Source of the DNA: Rhodoplanes tepidamans | Lineage (GTDB): Bacteria > Pseudomonadota > Alphaproteobacteria > Rhizobiales > Xanthobacteraceae | Length of the DNA stretch: 64,000 nucleotides | Direction of reading: 5' to 3' | Assembly (NCBI RefSeq): GCF_030813915.1 | Contig: NZ_JAUSUJ010000028.1 | Span: 1-64,000 of the forward strand | Shown here: positions 44,003 to 51,726 of the stretch, piece by piece | How positions within the stretch are numbered: position 1 is the stretch's first letter | How the letters are laid out: the number at the start of each line of letters is the position of its first letter | Program-made: the position numbers and the translations under genes | Notes under the pieces: generated by a model | Told to the model about the DNA's origin: nothing | Seen by the model: the letters and a program-made list of their open reading frames with translations, nothing else | The model's database searches: none

Positions 44003-46423
44003 ATGGCCGCAAAAATCTTTCCACACAGTCCATCTCACTCGCGTCCAACTCGCGGGCCAAAATTCGCATTGAAATGCTCCAAATGGCTCCGGAATTCGGT
44101 GGTCGGAAGAGTTAGCACTCGTATGCGGGAGGCGCTTCGGCGCTTGAAGCAAAGAAGGATAGAAGTGGCTGAGAAATTGCGCCGCCTCAGAGCAATTCTT
44201 TGGAGGCGAATGGGAGTGGCGCGCTATCGATATTTCATCTGGAAGAAGCGATACGGCTCTACCGCTGCGGTCGGCACCCTCCTTTTGCTAATCGCGTTTA
44301 GTTTCCTTTTGATATCCCCCCTCCAGGAAGCGCTGACCCCTTACTTCCGGGCAGAAACGCAAATCGCAGCGCTTCGAGCGTTTTTTGTGCAGCTTGGTGG
44401 CTCACTCATCGGAGCGGCCGCCATCGTCTCATCGCTTGTTCTATTTGCAATGCAGGTGAATATCGAGAGAATGCCTCATGGATTATTTCGGATGCTCAGC
44501 TCGGACCGAAAGCTTTTAAGCGCATTTTCCTTCACATTTCTCTTGGCAGTGACTGTCACCAGTCTTTGCTTGATACCCGATCACCAGTGGATTGGGGTTG
44601 CGCTCGTCGCCGGATTTTGGGGGACTATATTGATTCTCGTTCTTTTTCTTTATAGTTATCGGCGCGCATTATATCTAATTAATCCTATCCAGCAGCTCAA
44701 TTCGGTGCTTCGCCGCACTCAGCGCGAACTGCGCTCGTGGGTTCGCCGCGCCAAACGAGCTGAACCGTTACTTCGTCTTCAAGACACATCCGATCGGACG
44801 GAGATGAGTTCCGAGCAACCGCAACGCGACGTTGCCCGCCTCACCTACTTTCAAGTCAATCCCGGCTGGGCGGAAAGCGCCTTACAAGGTGTCAAATATG
44901 CAACATCGTTCGCTCGACGCTATTCCGAACAAGGCGATCAGGAGGTCAGTGCCGCCGCTCTGAACATAATCGTTGCGATTAATGCAGTTTACATCGAGGC
45001 GAAGGGAAAAACGTTTTTTGCTCATCAGCTGCTTTTTGACAATCCATATACTTCCGATGAGTTTATAAACGAGACGCTAGAGCAATTTCGGCAGACAATT
45101 CGGGCCGGAATTTCGCGCGGAGACGAACAGCAGATTGAGCAGGCGTTTCGTTGCTTAACAGCACTAGTCGGCGTCTACCTGAAGATAGATTATGCGAGCG
45201 CCGATGCATCGAAAACTCACGCGCATTTAGCGACGACGTATTTAGCAGCCGAAGTTGAGCGTATTGTTCCGCACGGCATGCCAGACGTTTTGATGGAGGG
45301 CGTGCGGCTTATGGGGAAGTGCGCTGATATGCTGCTAGTCAGCGAGGGGCCTATCGGAATAGTAGCTCTGACGCAAAAGATTGGCGCAATTTCAAGTGCC
45401 GGCGCAGTACGTGAGGAGTATCGAGCTGTCTCTCTCACGGGAGTTGAGCAATTAGCTCGCCTCAGTTCTGATCTTCTACGCACACGCTCCTGCGAGGTTG
45501 GATATGCAGAGCGGCAGATTCGATCGACTATGGCATCGCTCGCGAAATATTTCCTCACGATACCGGACACGCCACTATTCAACGTCGCGAGCACATATTT
45601 GGCGCCATACTACTCCGCAGCCAGCGCACAAGGCCTAGTCGAGCGCCTGTCTCACTTCGTTAACACTGTCATGGAAGCGCCACCCAACGATGCCGATGCG
45701 CGCAAGGCAATTGCCAATCTAAGGGAATGGGCGGATGACATAAGCGAAACTGAGCGAGAAGTTCTTCTCCGAGCCATCGAGAAGCGATCTCATTTTGCAT
45801 TTGATATAATTCACCGGATTACGGCTATCACCAAGATTCTCATCACAGCATCGAACGCGGCCGCCTGCAATAATTATTACAAAAGCGAACTGCAATGTTC
45901 CGCTGTTCGACTTGTTTCAGTTTTGTCGTGGATTCCGACAGAAAAAGAAACTGTAAGCTTTGTCGAAACGTTCAGAATGACCGAGATTTTTTTCGAAGCG
46001 GCGGCTGACGCGCATCGACTTGGGTGTACAGAGGTCTTCGCCTGCAGCCAGAGAATGCTGCTTTCATGGATGTTTAAAGCGGGTCAGCACCAAACTCCAT
46101 GGTCCATTTTGCAGCGTTCATTATGCGGGCTCGCTGTGCTTGCCTTGCTAGCTGATGATCCTGGCGCGGTGGATAAGCTGAAGGCCGAGATTTCTTCGCA
46201 ACTGATGGCGGGAGGACTGCCAGACAAGGAAGCGCGCGACCGCGCTGCAAAAGACGTTCGCAATCGTGCTGCGAATCTGGATCGCCCCGGTCACTGGTCG
46301 TCCAATATCGCCTTTGCGATGTCTCAAGTTGACTCCAAGACTCTGCGACCACTTCTTAATGAAATCGCCAGCCTGATCTCCCCCGATACCGAGGGACAGT
46401 GGTCGTCCGATCCGCCAGACTGA
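44003..46423 (+). CDS. Cargo gene: 806-aa four-TM protein with large helical C-terminal domain
   Basis: I start at ATG 44003 because of its GAGGGAAGAG ribosome site; the frame is open back to 43868. A basic, coiled N-terminus (about 30-80, many Arg/Lys) precedes four TM segments at about 87-107, 129-151, 171-190 and 196-217. About 580 residues that should be cytoplasmic follow, almost entirely alpha-helical, without nucleotide-binding or catalytic motifs that I recognise. Base composition is clearly lower in GC than the phage genes on both sides, and codon choice differs (many TTT, ATA, AAT). It separates the Mor-like gene from the lysis module and is on the sense strand. It is a moron or defence candidate; the function is unknown. 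Confidence 0.7.
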   Translation: MAAKIFPHSPSHSRPTRGPKFALKCSKWLRNSVVGRVSTRMREALRRLKQRRIEVAEKLRRLRAILWRRMGVARYRYFIWKKRYGSTAAVGTLLLLIAFSFLLISPLQEALTPYFRAETQIAALRAFFVQLGGSLIGAAAIVSSLVLFAMQVNIERMPHGLFRMLSSDRKLLSAFSFTFLLAVTVTSLCLIPDHQWIGVALVAGFWGTILILVLFLYSYRRALYLINPIQQLNSVLRRTQRELRSWVRRAKRAEPLLRLQDTSDRTEMSSEQPQRDVARLTYFQVNPGWAESALQGVKYATSFARRYSEQGDQEVSAAALNIIVAINAVYIEAKGKTFFAHQLLFDNPYTSDEFINETLEQFRQTIRAGISRGDEQQIEQAFRCLTALVGVYLKIDYASADASKTHAHLATTYLAAEVERIVPHGMPDVLMEGVRLMGKCADMLLVSEGPIGIVALTQKIGAISSAGAVREEYRAVSLTGVEQLARLSSDLLRTRSCEVGYAERQIRSTMASLAKYFLTIPDTPLFNVASTYLAPYYSAASAQGLVERLSHFVNTVMEAPPNDADARKAIANLREWADDISETEREVLLRAIEKRSHFAFDIIHRITAITKILITASNAAACNNYYKSELQCSAVRLVSVLSWIPTEKETVSFVETFRMTEIFFEAAADAHRLGCTEVFACSQRMLLSWMFKAGQHQTPWSILQRSLCGLAVLALLADDPGAVDKLKAEISSQLMAGGLPDKEARDRAAKDVRNRAANLDRPGHWSSNIAFAMSQVDSKTLRPLLNEIASLISPDTEGQWSSDPPD

Positions 46424-46518
46424 GCAAAGTGTGCATCGCCTACACGGCTGGTTCGACAAGAACATAACGGTCGCGACGAGCTTGGTGTAACCCTTCGGTT
46501 CAAAATAACACGCCATCT

Positions 46519-46545
46519 TTTCGATTGATCATCGAAATCTTAACA
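46519..46545 (+). promoter_or_regulatory. Possible late-promoter dyad
   Basis: TTTCGAT (46519-46525) and ATCGAAA (46531-46537) form a 7-base inverted repeat with a 5-base spacer, with TAACAT (46541-46546) just after it as a possible -10. It lies in the 210-bp A+T-richer gap before the lysin gene, where a Mor/C-activated late promoter would be expected. A GTCCGG..CCGGAC hairpin sits at the start of the lysin gene. Confidence 0.33.
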
Positions 46546-46633
46546 TAGCCATAGCGGCCGGCGCACGTCCTGACCCTGTCAGGGGCTCGCGTGTCGCCTA
46601 ATCACCGCACTGTCCGGTCCTCGGGGGCCGGAC

Positions 46634-47524
46634 ATGAAGCAGAATTTCGCCAAGGCGCTGGAGCGGGTGCTCGTCTACGAGGGCGGGTACTCCAATCATC
46701 CGCGTGATCCGGGCGGCCCGACCAACAAGGGCATCATCCAGCGCGTCTATGACGGCTTCCGGCGCTCCAAGGGGCTGGAGCCTCGCAGCGTGCGGCGGCT
46801 CACCCGCGAGGAGCTGCTGGAGATCTACCGGCGCCAGTACTGGGACAAGGTGCAGGGCGACCGGCTGCCGGACGGCGTCGACTTCGTGGTGTTCGACGGG
46901 GCCGTGAACTCCGGCTTCTCGCAGTCGACGAAGTGGCTCCAGCGGGCGCTCGGCATGGAACGCGTCGACGGCGAGCTGGGCGAGGCGACGATCGCGGCCG
47001 CGCTGGCGCATCCCGACCACGACGCCCTGATCGCGGACATCTGCGCCCGCCGGCTCGGCATGCTGCAGCGGCTCTCCACCTGGGACGCCTTCGGCAAGGG
47101 CTGGGGCCGCCGGGTCGCCAACGTCAAGGCGATCGGCCAGGCCTGGGCGACCGGCTCGGTCGGCCCGCAGCCCGTGGCCGTGCACGAGATCGGCGGCGAC
47201 GCCAAGGCGCTGGTCGCCGACGTGGCGCTGCCGAAGGTCTCGGCCGAGGCCGCCACCCAGGGCACGCTCGGCGGCGGCGCCATCGCCGCGGCCGTCAACG
47301 GCGGCAAGGAGTCGCTGCTGCCGCTGGTCGGCAGCAACAAGACGGTCGACCTGGTGTTCACGGTGCTCACCCTGGCCGGCATCGCCATCGCGCTCGGCGG
47401 CGCCGCCTATGCCCTGTGGGCGGCGCGGCAGCGGCGCCAGGCCGAGCGCGTCTGGTCGGCCGAGGCGCGCGCCGAGGTCGACGACTGGGCCGCCGTCGAC
47501 CTCGCCTTCGGGGGGCCGGCATGA
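46634..47524 (+). CDS. Endolysin, glycoside hydrolase 108 family, with C-terminal TM segment
   Basis: A 296-aa peptidoglycan hydrolase. The catalytic Glu16 is in the family motif YEGGYSNHPRDPGGPTNKGI. WDKVQGDRLPDGVDFVVFDGAVNSG and the C-terminal peptidoglycan-binding part (GELGEATIAAAL, WGRRVANVKAIGQAW) complete the about 175-residue domain. Residues about 235-262 form a TM segment (TVDLVFTVLTLAGIAIALGGAAYAL) followed by a charged tail. No separate holin is seen before it, so this hydrophobic anchor may provide export or holin-like function. Confidence 0.88.
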   Translation: MKQNFAKALERVLVYEGGYSNHPRDPGGPTNKGIIQRVYDGFRRSKGLEPRSVRRLTREELLEIYRRQYWDKVQGDRLPDGVDFVVFDGAVNSGFSQSTKWLQRALGMERVDGELGEATIAAALAHPDHDALIADICARRLGMLQRLSTWDAFGKGWGRRVANVKAIGQAWATGSVGPQPVAVHEIGGDAKALVADVALPKVSAEAATQGTLGGGAIAAAVNGGKESLLPLVGSNKTVDLVFTVLTLAGIAIALGGAAYALWAARQRRQAERVWSAEARAEVDDWAAVDLAFGGPA

Positions 47525-47928
47525 CCATCGCCCGGATCATCGCGTGGCTCGTCGGCGGCGGCTGGCGCTGGCTGCTCGGCGCCGCGGCCGCGATCGCCTT
47601 CGCCTGGTTCGTCTGGGCCGTGTGGGACGCCGGCTACCAGACCGCCGAGCAGAAGTGCGACGCGGCCGCCGCCAAGGCCCGGGTCGCGAAGCTGGAGAAC
47701 GAGCTCGCCGCCGCCACCTCGCTCGCCGAGTCCGCCCGCCGGACGGCCGCCGAGCTGGCCGCCCAGGACGCCGCCGCACAGGAGCGACACCGTGACCTTC
47801 AATCCGAGATCGAGAGCCTGCGCGCCGCGCGCCCGGGCGCTTCGGCTGCTGCACGTCGCAGCGATCGCCTGCTCGACGACGCTTGCGGCCTCACTGATCG
47901 CGGGCTGCGCCTCCTCGACGGTCGTTAG
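47521..47928 (+). CDS. Rz-like inner-membrane spanin
   Basis: A 135-aa type II membrane protein starting with an ATGA overlap. An N-terminal TM (about 16-36: WRWLLGAAAAIAFAWFVWAVW) is followed by an alpha-helical, heptad-rich periplasmic domain (AKARVAKLENELAAATSLAESARRTAAEL), as expected for an i-spanin that fuses inner and outer membranes at the end of lysis. The outer-membrane partner gene is nested in its 3' half in another frame. Confidence 0.8.
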   Translation: MTIARIIAWLVGGGWRWLLGAAAAIAFAWFVWAVWDAGYQTAEQKCDAAAAKARVAKLENELAAATSLAESARRTAAELAAQDAAAQERHRDLQSEIESLRAARPGASAAARRSDRLLDDACGLTDRGLRLLDGR

Positions 47929-48154
47929 GCCCGAGACGACGGCCGCGGTCCCGCTGGCGCCCGCCTATCTGCAGCCGGTCGAGGTCGCTCGGGCCCGCAA
48001 GGGCGAGAACGCCCTCCTGGTCGCGGCGCGCGAAAAGGCAGGCCGCGAGAAGGCGAACGCGATCATCGGCGCGGCCCGGCGCGACTGGGACTGCATGCGG
48101 GCCGGCCTCGCCGGCGAGGCACCGGCCGGTGCGAGCTGTGAGGGCGTGAAGTGA
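47792..48154 (+). CDS. Rz1-like outer-membrane lipoprotein spanin
   Basis: A 120-aa protein starting at GTG 47792, within the Rz-like gene and in a different frame, with AGGAG nine bases upstream. The lipobox is SLIAGC with Cys39 as the acylated residue. The rest is short, Ala/Pro-containing and helical, as for o-spanins, but longer than Rz1 of lambda (60 aa). Overlap with Rz by 137 bases in a shifted frame is the classical Rz/Rz1 arrangement. Confidence 0.77.
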   Translation: MTFNPRSRACAPRARALRLLHVAAIACSTTLAASLIAGCASSTVVRPETTAAVPLAPAYLQPVEVARARKGENALLVAAREKAGREKANAIIGAARRDWDCMRAGLAGEAPAGASCEGVK

Positions 48155-48471
48155 CCCTGGAGACCGTTCTGCTCGCGCTCGCCGGGCCCGGGGTGGCGCT
48201 CGCGACCCTCGTCTACACGATCGTCAGCCAGCGCCGGAAGGCGAACGCCGATCAGCTCGCGGCCCTCGGCCAAAAATTCGGCGAAGCCGACAAGCGGCTG
48301 ACCCAGATCGAGGGACGCATCGAGAGCCTGCCGGACCGCGACGCGACCCACCGGCTCGAGCTGTCGCTCGCCGAGATGCGCGGCGACCTCAAGGCCCTGA
48401 CGGAGCGCATCGGGCCGATGGCGGCGACCTCTGCCCGGCTACAGAACTTTCTTCTCGAACAGGCGAAGTGA
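48151..48471 (+). CDS. DUF2730 family phage protein
   Basis: A 106-aa protein with one N-terminal TM segment (LLALAGPGVALATLVYTIV) and a coiled-coil tail (GEADKRLTQIEGRIESLP). It matches DUF2730, found at this place (Mu gp25-like) in Mu-like phages after lysis genes. Possibly membrane-associated, function unknown. It starts at GTG 48151, overlapping the spanin stop. Confidence 0.8.
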   Translation: MTLETVLLALAGPGVALATLVYTIVSQRRKANADQLAALGQKFGEADKRLTQIEGRIESLPDRDATHRLELSLAEMRGDLKALTERIGPMAATSARLQNFLLEQAK

Positions 48472-48473
48472 CG

Positions 48474-48776
48474 ATGAGCATCATGGACAGGATCGTCCGC
48501 GAGGAGGCCCGCCTCATCATCCTGCGGACGCTGGCCGGCGAGATGGACAAGCGGCTGAATTCCGAGCTGCTGCGCCGCTCGCTGGAGAGCTTCGGCATCG
48601 GCCGCTCGCGCGACTGGGTGCACGGCGAGATGCGCTACCTGGAGCAGCTCGGCGCCGTCGCCATCGTGTCGGCCGGCTCGGTCCTGGTCGCCTGCCTCAC
48701 CCGCCGCGGCGAGGACCATGTCGAGCGCCGCGCGCTGCTCGACGGCGTCAAGCCGATGTCGGCACCGGACCTCTGA
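48474..48776 (+). CDS. Mu gp26-like phage protein
   Basis: A 100-aa helical protein (MSIMDRIVREEARLIILRTLAGEMDKRLNSELL) of the gp26 / VpaChn25-type family. The middle (GIGRSRDWVHGEMRYLEQLGAVAIVSAGSVLVACLTRRG) resembles a winged helix. It lies between the DUF2730 and DUF3486 genes, as in Mu. A GTG at 48468 is an alternative start. Confidence 0.8.
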   Translation: MSIMDRIVREEARLIILRTLAGEMDKRLNSELLRRSLESFGIGRSRDWVHGEMRYLEQLGAVAIVSAGSVLVACLTRRGEDHVERRALLDGVKPMSAPDL

Positions 48777-48786
48777 GGACCGGACG

Positions 48787-49392
48787 ATGGCCGAAGGCCG
48801 CGGTCAGCTCTCCGCCATCGACCGTCTGCCCGACTGGGCCGACGAGACGAAGTTGTGGGCGTTCTCGGAGCTGAAGGAGCGCAAGCGCACCCAGCTCGAC
48901 ATTCTCGACGAGTTCAACGCGCGCCTGCGCGCCGCGGCGCTGACCAACGGCGTGATGGACCCGCCGCAGATCTCGCGCACGGCCTTCAACCGCACTGCCT
49001 GCCGACTCGCCGTGCTGGGCCGCCGCCTGGAGGAGACCCGTGAGATCGCTGCCGTGCTGGCCCCGAAGCTCGAAGCCGCCGGCGACGATTCCGTCACGCT
49101 GCTCGTCTCCGAGAGCATCAAGATGCTTTTGAACGAGTTGCTCTCCAACGCCGGCGAGATCGCCGCCGACGGAGCCACGGCCGAGATGCTGATGATGACG
49201 GCCCGCGCCCTGAAGCACGCCGAGGAGGCGAAGCGGATCAGCACCGACACGCGGCGCAAGATCGAGACCGAGTTCCAGGTCAAGGCCGCGAAGGCCGTGG
49301 ATGCGGTCGCGGCGAGCAAGGGGCTCTCGGCGGAAACGGTGGAGACGATCAAGGCGAAGATTTTGGGAGTGTCGGGGCACTCGAATGGCTAG
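48787..49392 (+). CDS. DUF3486 family protein (Mu gp27-like, putative small terminase)
   Basis: A 201-aa protein. The N-terminal RGQLSAIDRLPDWADE..LKERKRTQLDILDEFNARL, SRTAFNRTACRLAVLGRRLEETR is the DUF3486 pattern. It lies one cargo gene away from the large terminase, where Mu has gp27, and is the likely terminase small subunit, with an HTH-like N-terminus and helical oligomerisation C-terminus. In Mu gp27 and gp28 are adjacent; here a minus-strand gene separates them. Confidence 0.85.
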   Translation: MAEGRGQLSAIDRLPDWADETKLWAFSELKERKRTQLDILDEFNARLRAAALTNGVMDPPQISRTAFNRTACRLAVLGRRLEETREIAAVLAPKLEAAGDDSVTLLVSESIKMLLNELLSNAGEIAADGATAEMLMMTARALKHAEEAKRISTDTRRKIETEFQVKAAKAVDAVAASKGLSAETVETIKAKILGVSGHSNG

Positions 49393-49393
49393 G

Positions 49394-50041
49394 CTACAGC
49401 CTATCTTCGAAGTACCTGCTGAGCTGCCTCTCGACCGAACTGCGACGAGCACTGAGCTTGTGGACCTTGCGATTCAGATACCTCGCTGCCTCTCCGATAT
49501 TTCTGACCAAATACTGCATCTTCATCGTGAAAATAGCTGCTCCAATCGGCGCGTGGTGTGGCAGCCACTTCACCGCGATCTGCGCCGGTTCTTTCAGAAG
49601 ACGCCGGAGGAGGTCAGCGGTCTCAATGTCGGCAGTCGGAAACTTCGACAGGACCTGTTCGTCGATTTTCACGGGCAGTCCCGCAGTGAGATCAAAAGTG
49701 TCACGAAAGATTGCGCACATCCCTTGAAGAGAATTTATCTGTTCTTTGAGCTTCAGATGCAGCGCCCCAAGATCATGCGCGACCGGCGCAACGACCGGGA
49801 GGATTTTGTCAATTCTCTCCTGCTCCTTGATCAGCACGGTTATTCGGTGCGTCTGACGGGTCATGAAGAATGCCGTCGTCGCCGCACCGAGCGCCACAAT
49901 TGCGCTGATCAATGTTTGCCATCTCTGGAGCCAGTCCAGGTCGACTCGGCGAAATTCGATTCCATAGGCAAAGCCGCCGACGAAACCGATGATCCCGACG
50001 GCAGCGCACAGGACACTCGCGTTCCAGCGTTCGATACTCAT
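49394..50041 (-). CDS. Cargo gene: 215-aa two-TM protein on the opposite strand
   Basis: Starts at ATG 50041 behind a strong GGAGGGGGC site. TM segments lie at about 9-28 (SVLCAAVGIIGFVGGFAYGI) and 42-60 (QTLISAIVALGAATTAFFM), followed by about 155 residues that should be cytoplasmic and helical (ITVLIKEQERIDKILPVVAPVAHDL..). Its GC is lower than its neighbours, and it runs against every other late gene. Insertion between gp27 and gp28 genes breaks a normally contiguous terminase unit. Similar small two-TM prophage proteins are common, but I know no function. A moron, possibly expressed in the lysogen from its own promoter. Confidence 0.72.
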   Translation of the reverse strand: MSIERWNASVLCAAVGIIGFVGGFAYGIEFRRVDLDWLQRWQTLISAIVALGAATTAFFMTRQTHRITVLIKEQERIDKILPVVAPVAHDLGALHLKLKEQINSLQGMCAIFRDTFDLTAGLPVKIDEQVLSKFPTADIETADLLRRLLKEPAQIAVKWLPHHAPIGAAIFTMKMQYLVRNIGEAARYLNRKVHKLSARRSSVERQLSRYFEDRL

Positions 50042-50112
50042 TGCCCCCTCCAGCATCTCGGCGGAACCGAGATAGAAGCGCGCAAACAATCGCCTGTGAA
50101 GGGGTGCGCCCT

Positions 50113-51726
50113 ATGACTGCCCCCTTCGTCACTCCCGAGGACTGGGCCCAGCACCGGCACGAGATGCTAGCCGCGCTGCCGCCCGCGCTGCAGGGCGAGA
50201 GCCTGCCGGCCGTGCTGCTCCCGTATCAGCGCGAGCTGCTCGCCGCGACGGCGCGGACGCAGCTCGTCGTCGTCGACAAGTCCCGCCGCATCGGGGCGAC
50301 CTGGGGGATCGGCGCCGATGCGGTGCTGACAGCCGGGAGCCAGAAGAGCGCCGGCGGCATGGACGTGCTCTATCTCGGCTACAATCTCGACATGGCGCGC
50401 GAGTTCATCGACACCTGCGCCATGTGGGCGCGCGCCTTCTCGCCGGCCTGTTCGGCCGTGCAGGAGTTCCTGTTCCACGAGCAGGACGACAAGGGCGCCG
50501 ACCGGGCCATCCAGGCCTTCCGGATCAGCTTCGCCAGCGGCTTCGAGATCGTCGCGCTGTCGTCGCGCCCGCGTAGCTTGCGCGGCCGCCAGGGCTACGT
50601 GATCCTCGACGAGTTCGCCTTCCACGACGAGGCCGACGAACTGCTGAAGGCCGCGATCGCGCTGCTGATCTGGGGCGGCAAGGTGCTGGTGATCTCCACC
50701 CACAACGGCGTCGACAACCCGTTCAACACGCTGATCCAGGAGATCCGCGAGAAGCGCCGGCCGGGCGCCGTCGTGCGCTGCACCTTCGACGACGCGCTCG
50801 AACAGGGCCTCTATCAGCGCATCTGCCTGGTCACCGGCAAGACCTGGTCGCCGGAGGCCGAGGCGACCTTCCGGGCCGACATCCGCGGCTTCTACGGCTC
50901 AGGCGCCGCCGAGGAACTGGACTGCATCCCGGCGCAGGGCTCCGGAGTCTATCTCACCGGCGCGCTGATCGAGGCCTGCATGACGGCGGGCGCGCCGGTG
51001 CTGCGGCTCGCCTGCCCGAAGGGCTTCGAGCTGAAGCCCGACGCCGAGCGCGCCAGCTTCGTCGACGCCTGGATCGAGGACGCGCTCGCGCCCGTGCTGG
51101 CGGCGCTCGATGTGCGGGTGCGCCACGGCTACGGCTGGGATTTTGCGCGCTCGGGCGACCTCTCCGTCATGGTGCCGCTGTCGGAAGGCCGCGACCTGGT
51201 GCGGCGGACGCCTTTCGTGATCGAGCTGCGCAACGTGCCGTTCCGCGAGCAGGAGCGCATCCTGTTCCATGTCGTCGACCGGCTGCCGCGCTTCGGCGCC
51301 GGCAAGCACGACGCCCGCGGCAACGGCCAGGCGCTCGCCGAGTACGCCGTGCAGCGCTACGGCGCGCTGGCGATCGAGGCCGTGATGCCGTCGCAGCCCT
51401 GGTACATCGCCAACGTGCCGCCGCTGAAGCGCCGCTTCGAGGACCGCACCATCGCGATCCCGCGCGACGGCGACCACAAGGACGATCTGCGCCAGATCCG
51501 CATGGTGCGCGGCGTGCCGAAGGTGCCGGACGACGCCCACACGACCGGCACCGACGGCGGCCAGCGCCACGGCGACTACGCGATCGCGCTGGTGCTGGCG
51601 AACGCCGCCATGGACGCCGAGGTCGGAGCTTATGGCTACGTGCCGGCCTCCGCGCTGGCGGACGATAGCGACGCCTGGCTCGACCAGGTGGTGGCGGACG
51701 ATACGGGAGGGCGTGCGCTGTGGTGA
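50113..51726 (+). CDS. Large terminase (Mu gp28-like)
   Basis: A 537-aa DNA-packaging ATPase and nuclease. The adenine/Walker A region is PYQRELLAATARTQLVVVDKSRRIGATW (deviant Walker A about 56-64). Walker B is GYVILDEFAFH, with VLVISTHNG as coupling motif. The C-terminal RNase-H-like nuclease begins at VRHGYGWDFARSGDLSVM, with the first acidic residue. It cuts and packages phage DNA including host flanks. Start ATG 50113. Confidence 0.92.
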   Translation: MTAPFVTPEDWAQHRHEMLAALPPALQGESLPAVLLPYQRELLAATARTQLVVVDKSRRIGATWGIGADAVLTAGSQKSAGGMDVLYLGYNLDMAREFIDTCAMWARAFSPACSAVQEFLFHEQDDKGADRAIQAFRISFASGFEIVALSSRPRSLRGRQGYVILDEFAFHDEADELLKAAIALLIWGGKVLVISTHNGVDNPFNTLIQEIREKRRPGAVVRCTFDDALEQGLYQRICLVTGKTWSPEAEATFRADIRGFYGSGAAEELDCIPAQGSGVYLTGALIEACMTAGAPVLRLACPKGFELKPDAERASFVDAWIEDALAPVLAALDVRVRHGYGWDFARSGDLSVMVPLSEGRDLVRRTPFVIELRNVPFREQERILFHVVDRLPRFGAGKHDARGNGQALAEYAVQRYGALAIEAVMPSQPWYIANVPPLKRRFEDRTIAIPRDGDHKDDLRQIRMVRGVPKVPDDAHTTGTDGGQRHGDYAIALVLANAAMDAEVGAYGYVPASALADDSDAWLDQVVADDTGGRALW

